Assembly: GCA_021234155.1 (NCBI GenBank)
Contig: JAJEKV010000002.1
Span: forward strand, 17,484,041 to 17,548,040
From: Isoetes taiwanensis
Taxonomy: Eukaryota > Streptophyta > Lycopodiopsida > Isoetales > Isoetaceae
Direction of reading: 5' to 3'
DNA: 64,000 bases
The stretch's first letter is position 1, and the number at the start of each line of letters is the position of its first letter. Position numbers and translations under genes: made by a program. Under the pieces are notes generated by a model, which was not told where the DNA came from, searched no databases, and saw only the letters and a program-made list of their open reading frames with translations. Positions 35,776 to 46,512 of this stretch are shown piece by piece.

Positions 35776-36649
35776 TTATCTTAGCTATTCATTTCAGAGA
35801 AGGAAGAATATCGTATGGCAGAGACCCTTGTTGTTTGCATGTGTTTCTTATTTGTGTGCCCTCTCAATCTCGGCAACACAAACCCTTGAGGATCGGACTA
35901 GCTATGATGATAATATTGGGCTAGATATGGTGCCAGGTAATATTGTTTCAAAGAAAAAAATCATTGAGGCAAATCCTTTGTTTCGGGACAAGCTTATCTG
36001 AAAAGGAATGCAAATTTATACTTCACCATTTAGGACAAAGCAGAGATAGCAAATTTGCAAAAAGTGAAGAGCCTTGATTTTGCAAAAAGATGAAGCGAAA
36101 AAAAAAGGGGGGAGAAAGTCAGACGTCTCTCTAATAAAAGAGTTTTTTTAATGGATTTTGCAGAAAGTGAGTTTTTCCTTAAAAGTTGAAGGGTCCAGGA
36201 TCAAGCGAAAAAGAAACAGGTCGAATGTCTCAGAGCCTTTTTCCAGTGGATTTGCACAAACCCTATTTTCCTTAAGAGTTGAAGTGAGACCAGGAGGAAG
36301 CGCAAAAAATAGGCCGATTGTGTCTGTATGCTACTCGTCTGGGGCTCTATATCTTCAAAACATGTCGCTCAATGGGGATCTAATAGGTATCGATCTCCAA
36401 AGCTTACTCAATTTAATTTTGTTAACAATTGTCGAGCATCTGCAAATATTCTTCAGACCTTTGGAATACTATAATTTTAGGTTGTGTTTATTTGGCCTGC
36501 TCTTCTTTACTAGGTCTTCAAAGGTGCAGCAATGGCTGCTTTGAGACAAGATTATTGATTCTGTACAAATCTATGATTGAAAGTTATTCTTCAACATAAT
36601 TTACGAGATACTTGTACTCTATAATTCTAGCTTATTCAATTTAAGCAAA
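35776..36649. other. Unassigned DNA
   Basis: A 128-codon open frame at 36,158-36,544 (plus) follows a purine-rich stretch at 36,080-36,120. It has no recognisable domain. AT-rich flanks. Confidence 0.45.
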
Positions 36650-37015
36650 TCATGGAATGCAATATTTATGATGTTATAATATGCGTAGTTAGAAAGATAC
36701 AAGACATAACCTTATGGTTTGATTCACTCAGATGGTTTGCAACAAGTTATTGAGACCATCTTTACAAGATGCATCTAATGCGGATTGTAAAGAAGCTTCA
36801 GGATTGTAGTATGTCATTTCAGGCAGCGACATACAACGACCATTGGAAGTTTCTAAAACACCCTTCTGCAAATTGAGATTTGCAGTCCAACAAATTAAAC
36901 AAAGGTTTCTATTCTAGCATTTGGCAAATGAATGTGTAGAAATTTGTTTGTAGCGGAACAAATGTGAAACACCATTGTAAATGGACAAAACATAGTGTGC
37001 ACATGTTGTGTTTAA
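36650..37015 (+). repeat. Inverted repeat Y, left arm, outer part
   Basis: Matches the reverse complement of about 44,945-45,300 along its length (for example GTTAGAAAGATACAAGACAT). The match breaks at 37,015 and resumes with 39,773-39,990, so 37,016-39,772 is an insertion. Confidence 0.8.
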
Positions 37016-37321
37016 TATGTAGCATTATAACATGGGGAATTTTTTTGTGATTTTATACGCTTTTTGGCATGGTTTTTATATGATTTCATGGGCGTATTGC
37101 ACGAGGCATACTAATCAGTACATCTAGAGTGCACACTGGATTCTCATATTTGAATGGCATTTTATCTATGGTTTTGCAATGGTTTTGCCTTGTATGTTTT
37201 TGTTCCTTAAAAACTTAATTAATTTAATTTTATAAGCAACGAGGCATTCAACTTTAGGGTTCGTGGAGAAGGGGATTTAGAGGAGAATACAGAGACCATT
37301 TTCGGCAGTTTTCTCCTCGCT

Positions 37322-37834
37322 ATGGCTTCCACAGTTCTCTGCACCAATAATTGTAAAGACGTTTTGATTAAGTTGCACAAGATCAGTATTTTTGACAGCA
37401 GAAGGTTTGCCAAAAAAGTGAAAAACCCGAGTGGCTTAGGAAGTTTTAGCAGATCAGGGTTTGAAGATAATGGGAAAGGTACCAACTGCCCTTCATGTGG
37501 TCAGGAAAGAACACCTGGAACGGTATGTTTTATGTTGTTTTTAATCTCAAATTTAATGTGCCATCTATTGCGATATATTTCTTTGGGGTTGTGAGACTTT
37601 GAAGGTTTCATGTGTGTAATGCAGAGTCTAATGCTGTAATGTTACAGTATGTACAAGAATGGCCTGGGCTTCCAGCTGGTGTAAAATTCGATCCAGGCGA
37701 CAAAGAACTTTTGGACCATCTTGCAGCTAAAGTCGGTCACAGCAGTCATAAGCTACATCCGCTAATAGATGAATTTATTCCAACCCTAGATAGTGAGGAT
37801 GGCATTTGCTATACTCACCACGAGAAATTGCCAG
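37322..37834 (+). pseudogene. NAC transcription factor fragment, SOG1-like (exons 1-2)
   Basis: Exon 1 is 37,322-37,522 (67 codons, starts MASTVL, includes CPSCGQ) and ends at a GTATGT donor. Exon 2 is 37,648-37,834, begins after TTACAG in the same phase, and encodes [19 protein letters not shown] followed by [12 protein letters not shown] and [12 protein letters not shown], ending at a GTATTT donor. This is subdomain A and the start of B of the NAC DNA-binding domain, in the form typical of the SOG1/NAC8-like group. Both exons are open and splice in frame. The following exons (rest of the NAC domain) are not found downstream before the copia scrap and foldbacks, so I call a captured or truncated fragment. 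It lies in the insert that breaks repeat Y. Confidence 0.78.
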
Positions 37835-38229
37835 GTATTTATTGATTGTCTCTCCTTCGTCTCATCCAAACTGTCTTAAATTAAATGCTTGTACATAACC
37901 TCATTGTCATCTCTGACATGTGAAAGGGGTTAACTTGATACGAAAAATTCTGAGTTTCAACTCGAGGTTCAAGTAGGTGGCAAAAACAGAACCTTAGAAC
38001 ATCAAACTATCATATTATCATTCACTGACATCTGATGGAGAAAGGACATGCATATCACGTTTGCTTGCATTTCCACAGAGAAGTATCTATCCATCTGCTA
38101 TAAAACATGGGTTATGTTTATAGGACAAACGTTTGGGATATTGTCTTGTTACTCATTCAACTCGCTAGATTAGTAGCTTTAAAGAGATTTTTACTTTTAC
38201 ATGGAGCCAGCCGAAATGTTCTACTTCGG

Positions 38230-38710
38230 TTGAAGCCTGCTTCAAATGCGACCCCTGATGCCTCCTCACATTTCCCTGAGTCTATCATATGTTAAGGTAA
38301 GCATGTATCCCTTAAATAGCAAATGCAAATTATTTAATGGCATGTCTGATGCAAGCTATGAAGTTCAAATGCAGGGGGCAACTATCAGGCTTCAGAACAT
38401 TTTGTACGGCCTTAAACAAGCACCATGTGGTTGGCATGCAAAGATTAGCCATATCTCTTGGCACAGGGGCTTTAAGTACTGGCGAGCTTGTTTTTCAAAC
38501 TCAGAGCACTTAGCTCTGTATCATAGTAAAAATCATGATGCCTAAAGCACAAGGCTCAAATCCTTCCACTATTTTGTGATTAATCAACTTCTCCAAATTC
38601 GGTGTGAAGCCTGCTTCAAATGCGGCCCCCTGATGACTCCTAACATTTCGCTGAATCTTTGATATGCTAAGGAAAGCATGTATCCCTTGAACAACAGATG
38701 TAAGTTATTT
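38230..38710 (+). repeat. Short direct duplication (38,230-38,340 and 38,607-38,715)
   Basis: Both copies read GTTGAAGCCTGCTTCAAATG (with small changes), then AAGCATGTATCCCTT and a TTATTTAATGG-like end. A third partial copy (TTTAATGGCATGTCTGATGC) is at about 39,243-39,280. Confidence 0.65.
38371..38545 (+). pseudogene. Ty1/copia reverse transcriptase scrap
   Basis: An open piece encoding LQNILYGLKQAPCGWHAKIS followed by GFK and then SEHLALYHSKNHD. LYGLKQAPR-W--KI is diagnostic for copia RT just upstream of the catalytic YVDD block. The catalytic block itself is absent and the frame ends at 38,545. Confidence 0.75.
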
Positions 38711-39409
38711 AATGGTAGAAAATGCTGAAATGAGCTGAGCAGTAATGCGATGGCATTATAGGCAGGTATGTTGATGTAACTTTCGAGTTCTTTGGTTTGT
38801 CAGATTGAAATTGTTATTCTTATGCACGTCTGATTTCTAAAGCATTGTCTACAGGTCCTACACTCGAAGATATTAAAAAAATTGCTAATTTGATTTTATT
38901 AGCTTTTGAGTTTGTTTACAAGATGCATGAACTGTTACATGCTTCAAAGCCATAGAATGGCTACGAATTATATCGAGTATTATGTTATCCACTGTTTTAT
39001 TTATGCTGATACTGCTTCCTAGAAAGCAAATATAGTGAACAGAACTTCCATGCATCCATAAATGCATATTTATGGCTTAACACCTATGCTGGATATGGAA
39101 CCAGTGTATGTTTCTCTATATTTAGTTTCAATATGTCTTCTAGTAGATAGACCATAATATTATTTGAACTATAATGGCATGATAGCCAGATTATTTGTTA
39201 GCCATTATTATTTGAACTATGAAGTTGCCCTGATACATGAACTATTTAATGGCATGTCTGATGCAAGCTATGAAGTTAAAATGCACTATTATTCTCTAAA
39301 TATTCCAGAGTTTCCTTTGTATTCTAATGTCACCCTCACAATGTCTTCATTTTTTTGATCCACTTCTTATTATACATTGTATAATAGAAATGCCAATTTA
39401 AAAGATTTT

Positions 39410-39772
39410 TGGGTTAACACAGAAACCATTACATCCAACACTCTAAAATTAAATCCCCCTTCAAACCCCCTTTGGTTTAGGTGCATATTCACACGGGGGG
39501 TGACATAGGGCAGCGAGAGCCCCTATAATTATGTTTTGCACGTACAACATCAACACCATATAGTATATTACCTTAAATCTTAGAGTATTTTGCAAATCTT
39601 GTTATACAGTATAGCAAATTCCATACATCCATACCCCACAAATGAGGAACTTTGTGTATGGTGTAGATTAAGGAATAAGGGGTGAATATGCCTATCCAAC
39701 AGCTCTCGTTGCCCGAAGTCACCCCCCGTGTGAATATGCACCCAAACCAAAGGGGGTTTGAAGGGGGATTTA
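39410..39772. repeat. Foldback element FB1 (inverted repeats)
   Basis: The segment around 39,449-39,530 (AAATCCCCCTTCAAACCCCC, then GGTGCATATTCACACGGGGG) is inverted at about 39,690-39,772. The middle is about 160 bases with no coding. A related pair forms the inner part of FB2. Confidence 0.75.
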
Positions 39773-39990
39773 ATTTTCTGGAATGTTGTTGAAGCACACA
39801 ATGCTTCTATTTTCGAATGCTTTCTCATGGGTGATAAGATTGGATTGTTGCATCTTTTCTTGCAACTAATGCGGATCATTCTTTTTCAAAATTATGTGTT
39901 TAGATATAAGCCTATAGATGGTCTTATCTATTGCTAAATACTCCACATATGCTTTGTCTTTTTCTATGAGTCTATAGAATATCAATACAT
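39773..39990 (+). repeat. Inverted repeat Y, left arm, inner part
   Basis: Reverse complement of about 44,610-44,940 (for example GAAGCACACAATGCTTCTAT and TAGATGGTCTTATCTATTGC). The right arm holds about 100 extra bases near 44,713-44,815. Confidence 0.8.
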
Positions 39991-41150
39991 ATATTGCTAC
40001 ATAGGCCTACTTATGATAAGTTCATTTTTTTAATACATGACTACCTAGATGCCACGACAAAGGATAGGGTAATACAATGCAGGTGTAAGTGGTCTTGAAG
40101 CGTCCGAAGGGGCCATTTTTTTTTAAGTTAACACAAACCATTATATCCAACAATTTTAAATTAAAATCCCCTTGAAACCCCCTTTGGTTTGGGTGCATAT
40201 TCATATGGGGGGTGACAATGGACAGTGAGAGCCCCTTCTATTCCCTATAAATCGAATAATATATGTATAAAATCAACACCATTTGGTACATTGCCCTAAA
40301 CCTTCTAGTATTTTGCAAGCCTTGTTATACAATATACCAAAACATGTAGCAACATACCCCACAAATGAGGATCGCTATCTACGGTCTAGATCGAGGAATA
40401 ACTTATAAATATGCCCATCCAAAAGCTCTGGACGCCCGGAATCACCTCCTGTGTAAATATGCACCCAAACCAAAAGGGGTTTCAGGGGGGATTTTAATTT
40501 AAAAGTGTTGGATATAATAGTTTGTGTTAATTTAAAAAAAAATTGGCCCCTTCGGGGCCTTCAAGGCCACTTACACCTGCACTATATTACCATGTCCAGG
40601 AACAAGCTTGTAGCTATTGCATCAATTCGCACGGGGTCCCACAGGCTACGGATTGAGACAGATAGATGGGAGCGACCGCAATTGCCGCGAGAAGCGAGAC
40701 TATGTGCCTGTTGCCAGTTACAGGTTATTGAAGATGAAAGCCATACTCTTCTGAGTTGCCCTGCTTTTGAGATAGTCCGGAATCATTTTTTGACCTTAGC
40801 ATTCCATTCCACGCTTCCACAACTTCTCAGAGCACCATCTGTGCATGACTTGACATTATACATACTTGAGGTTCTAGATAAACGTCTGCAATTACTGAGC
40901 CCTCAGTAGTCATTATCTCCGCTTGTCTAGTATCATCATTACTGCAAAGGTTTTTCCCTTGAAAACCTTTCGAGGCAGGGGTTTTTTAATCCTAGTAGTA
41001 ATGATTGTACTAGCCCATTGTATGGGTCCCATGACCTATTGGTCTCCGTGGACATTAAAAAACTATTCTATTCTATTCTATTCTATTCTTTGCCCTGGCA
41101 TCTAGGTAGTCATGTATTTAAAAAATGAACCTATCATAAGTATTTAGCAA
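39990..41150. repeat. Foldback element FB2 with long inverted arms
   Basis: The left arm (about 39,995-40,250) matches the reverse complement of the right arm (40,430-40,591 plus 41,093-41,150), with end sequence CTTATGATAAG/CTTATGATAG and the phrase TACATGACTACCTAGATGCC in both. The right arm is interrupted by LINE copy B. The inner arms resemble FB1. No transposase is seen. Confidence 0.78.
40592..41092 (+). mobile_element. LINE scrap B (3' end), inserted in FB2
   Basis: A 0.5 kb 5'-truncated non-LTR fragment. It encodes the C-terminal part AIASIRTGSHRLRIETDRWE, then CACCQLQVIEDESHTLLSCP (a Cys/His zinc-binding motif), followed by the family 3' end TTGGTCTCCGTGGACATTAA and a (TTCTA)n tail at 41,064-41,092. 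It splits the right arm of FB2, so it is younger than FB2. Confidence 0.85.
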
Positions 41151-41290
41151 CATATCACTAATATATATACACGTATTAGATGTGTGTTTTGTCATCCCAT
41201 GGGCATGTTCATAGAGATTCATCCTAGCCGTCCAATCACAAAATAGAAGGCCAGGATAATGCCACCTCATTTGGGTGCATGGATGGCCAT

Positions 41291-42610
41291 GATGGGCAAA
41301 CATGGGCATGCATGGGGGCATGCACCACATCCCCAGACCGTTGGATCGAAAGGGGAGAATAAATCTTAACCCTTGATTTTTTGTAAGGAAGGTGCAGGGA
41401 AGGTGCTAAAATTTAAATTTGGTGTAGCAGATCTTAACCATTAGATCAAAAGGTGAGGATAAATCTTAGCCATTAACTTCTTAATATTAAATTAAGTTTT
41501 TTTTTTAAAGGAGGTGAGGTGTCACCCTCATTAATAAAAAAAAGAAGTGAGGTGGCAAAGCATTTATGAATGGACTTTCTAGGAAGCTTCCTTCCATTTA
41601 ATCGCCTTCAAAAGCACGTAGCTTGCAGTAGAGGGGTCGGCTGAAGGTGGGACCCATGCCATTGGATTCCTCTCATCGACAGCTTTCTAATGAGGGTGGT
41701 TTGGCAATATTTTGTCGCAGTTGGAGCCAACATGATCAAATACTAAGAATCTTCTTGGAATCTTCGAGTTTTAAGGAGTCTATGGTAAGTTGAGGGAATC
41801 TAGGAGAATCTTTATAGGATAGAGGAATATCATGAGAATCTTAGAGAATCTATGGGAATCTTAAGAGAGCATCCTTGAGAATGTAAGAAAATCTAGGGGA
41901 ATCTTGATAAACTTTTTAAGAACTTAGAGGAATCTTTATGGAATCTTGGGGATTCTAGGGGAATCTTCATAGAAACTATGGGAACTAGAGGAATCTCAAG
42001 AGAATCTATAGGAATCTCAAGCGATTCTTTGGGAATCTAGGGGAATATTCCTAAAATCTTTGAGAAATTAGTAATTTTGGTGGAATGTTGGAAAATATTC
42101 TTTTAAAATCTATGGAGTCTCAAATAAATCTTTGAGAATCTAGGAGAATCTAAAAGAATCTTCATAAAATCTTTAAGAATCTATGGGAGTCTAGATAGAA
42201 TCTTGGAGAATCTTCGTAGAATCTAGGAGAATCTTTGTAGAATTCTAAGGAATCTAAGAGAATCTTTGGGAATCTAGGATAATCTAAATGAATCTCAAGA
42301 GAATCTTTGAGAATTTAGGGGAATCTTTTTAAAATTTTTGAGAATCTAAGGGAATCTCGATGGAATCTTAGAGAATCTAAGAGAATTTTCATAGAATCTT
42401 GGGGAACCTAGAGGAATCATGTGATGATCTTTGGGAACCTAGGGGAATCTTCATAGGATCTTGGAGAATCTAGAGGAATCTCAAGAGAATCTTAGGGATC
42501 CTAAGGGAATCTTATAGAATCTTGGAAAACCTAAGAGAATCTACATGGAATCTTGGAAAATCTAGAGGAATCTTGGGATAATCTTTGAAAATCTAGGGGA
42601 ATCTCACCTA
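41291..42610 (+). repeat. 1.32 kb tandem duplication, copy 1
   Basis: Starts GATGGGCAAACATGGGCATG and repeats at an offset of exactly 1320 bases. It contains about 450 bases of ordinary AT-rich DNA and then a GAATCT array. Confidence 0.93.
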
Positions 42611-44560
42611 GATGGGCAAACATGGGCATGCATGGGGGCATGCACCACATCCCCAGACCGTTGGATCGAAAGGGGAGAATAAATCTTAGCCCTTGATTTT
42701 TTGTAAGGAAGGTGCAAGGAAGGTGCTAAAATTTAAATTTGGTGTAGCAGATCTTAACCATTAGATCAAAAGGTGAGGATAAATCTTAGCCATTAACTTC
42801 TTAATATTAAATTAAGTTTTTTTTTTTAAAGGAGGTGAGGTGTCACCCTCATTAATAAAAAAAGAAGTGAGGTGGCAAAGCATTTATGAATGGACTTTCT
42901 AGGAAGCTTCCTTCTATTTAATCGCCTACAAAGGCACGTAGCTTGCAGTAGAGGGGTCGGCCGAAGGTGGGACCCATGCCATTGGATTCCTCTCATCGAG
43001 AGCTTTCTAATGAGTAGTGGTTTGGCAATATTTTGTCGCAGTTGGAGCCAACATGATCAAATACTAAGAATCTTCTTGGAATCTTCGAGTTTTAAGGAGT
43101 CTATGGTAAGTTGAGGGAATCTAGGAGAATCTTTATAGGATAGAGGAATATCATGAGAATCTTAGAGAATCTATGGGGATCTTAAGAGAGCATCTTTGAG
43201 AATGTAAGAAAATCTAGGGGAATCTTGATAAACTTTTTAAGAACTTAGAGGAATCTTTATTGGGGATTCTAGGGGAATCTTCATAGAAACTATGGGAACT
43301 AGAGGAATCTCAAGAGAATCTATAGGAATCTCAAGCGATTCTTTGGGAATCTAGGGGAATATTCCTAAAATCTTTGAGAATTTAGTAATTTTGGTGGAAT
43401 GTTGGAAAATATTCTTTTAAAATCTATGGAGTCTCAAATAAATCTTTGAGAATCTAGGAGAATCTAAAAGAATCTTCATAAAATTTTTAAGAATCTATGG
43501 GAGTCTAGATGGAATCTTGGAGAATCTTCGTAGAATCTAGGAGAATCTTTGTAGAACTCTAAGGAATCTAAGAGAATCTTTGGGAATCTAGGATAATCTA
43601 AATGAATCTCAAGAGAATCTTTGAGAATTTAGGGGAATCTTTTTAAAATTTTTGAGAATCTAAGGGAATCTCGATGGAATCTTAGAGAATCTAAGAGAAT
43701 TTTCATAGAATCTTGGGGAACCTAGAGGAATCATGTGATGATCTTTGGGAACCTAGGGGAATCTTCATAGGATCTTGGAGAATCTAGAGGAATCTCAAGA
43801 GAATCTTAGGGATCCTAGGGGAATCTTATAGAATCTTGGAAAACCTAAGAGAATCTACATGGAATCTTGGAAAATCTAGCGGAATCTTGGGATAATCTTT
43901 GAAAATCTAGGGGAATCTCAAGAGAATCTTAGGAAATCTAGGGGAATCTAAGGAAATGTTTATAAAATCTTTGAGAATCGGGAGGAATCTTGATAAAATC
44001 TTGGAGAATCTAGGGGAACCTCCATAGAATCTATGGAAAGTAAGGAGAATCTACATAGAATATTGCAGAATCTAAAGGAACCTTGAGATAATCTTCAGAA
44101 ATGTAGGGGAATCTTTGTAGAATCTTAAGAATCTAGGGGAATCTTTCACGCTGGATGTGTTTTGAAGGGAAATCTTTCTTGCTAGGTGTGTTTTTTCATG
44201 GAATGTTGGAGAGTCTAGGGGAATCTTCATAGAATCAAAAGGAATCTAGGGGAATTTTCATAAAATCTCTGAGAATCTAAAGGAATCTTGATAGAATCTT
44301 AAGAATCTAAGGTAATCTTGATATAATCTATGGGAATATAGGAAAATCTACATAGGATCTTGCAGAATATAGAGGAATATTGGGATAATCTTTAGATATT
44401 TAGGAGAATCTTATAAGAATCTAGAGGAACCCCTAAGAATCCTTATTGAATCTTAGGGAATCTATGCAATATAATCTTATGGAATCTTATAGAATCTTAG
44501 GGAATTCAAGACAGCCTTAATGATATCTCAACGGATCAAGGAAATCTTGGAGAAATCCAA
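41745..44560 (+). repeat. Degenerate GAATCT short-period array
   Basis: About five occurrences of GAATCT per 60 bases. The period is irregular, roughly 10-13 bases, with typical phrases AGAATCTAGGGGAATCTT and CATAGAATCTTGG. The only interruption is the non-array start of copy 2 (42,611-43,065). There are no stable open frames. The strand is consistently purine-rich (GGAATCT/AGAATCT). Confidence 0.9.
42611..43919 (+). repeat. 1.32 kb tandem duplication, copy 2
   Basis: Nearly identical to copy 1, with a 12-base deletion near 43,260 and scattered substitutions. At its end the GAATCT array continues, whereas copy 1 jumps from GGGAATCTCA to the start of copy 2. Confidence 0.93.
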
Positions 44561-44599
44561 ATAAAATTTTGTACTGCGTCATCTTTTGCAGGCCCTAAA

Positions 44600-45300
44600 C
44601 TTAACAATTTCTTGTATATTGATATTGATATTATAGACACATAGAAAATGACAAAGCATATGTGGAGTATTTAGCAATAGATAAGACCATCTATAGGCTT
44701 ATACTTAAACACATATGGCAACATGCAAATAACTACATCTTCAATGTGACTCATTTATTGCTGGATATAGTAACTATTGCTTCAAATGATGTGGATGGCT
44801 TACAAAAATAACCTAGTTTTAAAAAAGAATGACCAGCATTAGTTGCATGAAAAGATGCAAAAATCCAATCTTATCGCCCATGAGAAAGCATTCGAAAATA
44901 GAATTTGAAGCATTGTGTGCTTCACAACATTCCAGAAAATAAAATAATAAACACAACATATGCACACCATGTTTTGTCCATAGACAATAAATGTTTGGTG
45001 TTTCACATTTGTTTAGCTACAAACAAATTTTGCACATCCATTTGCCAAATGCTAGAAGGAAAACCTTTATTTAATTTGTTGAACTGCAAATCTCAATTTG
45101 TAAAAGAGTGTTCTAGAAACTTCCAATGGTTGTTGTGTGCCGCTGTCTGAAATGACAATGGGACTACAATCTCGAAGTTTCTTTACAAACCGTATTAGAT
45201 GCATCTCGTAAAGATGGATCAATAACTTGATGCAAACCATCTGAATGAATCAAACCATAACATTATGTCTTGTATCTTTCTAACTACGCATAATTAAGAT
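44600..45300 (-). repeat. Inverted repeat Y, right arm
   Basis: Uninterrupted partner of 36,650-37,015 and 39,773-39,990 read in reverse. It shows the sequence state before the 2.76 kb insertion in the left arm. No coding frame or transposase is recognised, so Y may be an unknown element present twice in opposite orientation. Confidence 0.78.
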
Positions 45301-45306
45301 GCAATT

Positions 45307-45420
45307 ATGAACATATGAACAGAGATGATGGAATGAGACGGGGTCGTATGCTGCAATATCCAAATATAAAAGCTATATACTCATAATTCTAGGACTAACA
45401 CTTACATTTTTGTCACAGTT
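45307..45420 (+). repeat. X repeat, isolated 5' scrap
   Basis: Starts ATGAACATATGAACAGAGAT and matches the first 115 bases of X units 2 and 3. It stops at ...TTTTTGTCACAGTT, next to the exon-like end CDKN on the minus strand. Confidence 0.8.
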
Positions 45421-45849
45421 ACATGCCCTCCCCTGTGCAGCAATCCTTGCCTCTTTCCTCATAATAACAACAGAGGTAACTGCATAGATGCAACAAAGCA
45501 ACAAAAATCTCACCTGATAACATTGATTGGGAGGAAGAAGGCTAAAAAGCAACATCCCCATCCCTCCACAAGAACAGGATGCCCAGCCATCAACCACCAC
45601 ATCAAAATGCTCCATGCTTATCCGTAGCATCATAGCGGGGAAAGAAATCCTCCCGAGGTGCCCTACACCACATGCCCTCCTTCCAAATGATCCACCTCCA
45701 AAAATACTATCAAAATTTGGAATTCAAGGTCAAGGTATATTTATAATATATGATTTCCAATGGTTTGGGGGGTACAAAAATAGGGTGGTGTGACCGATCA
45801 GGAGCAGTCCATGCTATGCTTTTCCTCCATTCCCTAAGAAAAAGAGGTA
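45421..45849 (-). other. Exon-like debris, unassigned
   Basis: On the minus strand 45,633-45,516 reads MMLRISMEHFDVVVDGWASC and continues to a GTGAG donor-like site near 45,513. A second piece, 45,470-45,412, joins the X-type CDKN end. This could be a fragment of the gene from which X derives. I do not recognise the family. Confidence 0.35.
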
Positions 45850-46512
45850 TCTATTTTTTATATTTGGTTTTTCTGGTGTGGTGAGATGTTTTGGAAATCT
45901 TTTTTGAATTATTTTTCTAAGGTTTTGAGTTTTTTGATGCCGGAAAAAATTCCTGATATTCCCAAAATCGGGAGAAATTTCTTTCGTATGGTTTTGGTTT
46001 TTTCTAGCTCTCCTTATCCGATCACAACTGCATGCATGCCACGATTGGTAGGCTCAAGATTTTTCGGCATGCAGACCAACTTTTGTCTGATCATTTTTAC
46101 CCTCTCTCAAATTTAGTCCGGATCATTTAAAGGCGTTGGATTTCTGGAGTTCTTTGGCATGATCTGTGCACCGCCCACATTTTCTATTGTTTGCTCAGAT
46201 TTTGTGCATCCTTATTCTCAGATTTTGTGCATCCTTATTCTCAGATTTTGTGCTCAGCGAGCGATTGGGCTCAGAAACCATGCCATCATTGATGCATTAT
46301 TTGTGTTTTGATTTCATATCAGGTCGTCGTGAAAATCATTTCTGACAAAGCTTAACAATAGATTTAGGTTGTTCGTTTTTTAGTGTTTCACAGGGATTTT
46401 GGCAGCACTATAGTAGATGTATGTGCTTCTCGGATAAGCCCTCTTGGATTTTGTGGATGCAGCTACATTTTGCTATGGGTATAAGCAAGCTATTGGAATC
46501 CAAAAATGAATT
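45850..46512 (+). mobile_element. Second Helitron, 5' end
   Basis: TCTATTTTTTATATTTGGTT after an A, followed by TTTCTGGTGTGGTGAGA. It matches the first 40-odd bases of the Helitron at 26,008 with few changes, and later CCGGAAAA-type phrases also correspond. No 3' hairpin with CTAG is found before the Gypsy element, so the 3' end is lost, deleted or beyond the window. The stretch to 46,512 has no gene. Confidence 0.6.

Noticed and set aside
37322-37834. Complete functional NAC gene.
   Set aside because: Only two exons are present; the rest of the DNA-binding domain is not found downstream within the insert.
41745-44560. GAATCT array as a CRISPR array or a coding repeat.
   Set aside because: Unit spacing is irregular, there are no unique spacers, and no reading frame stays open.
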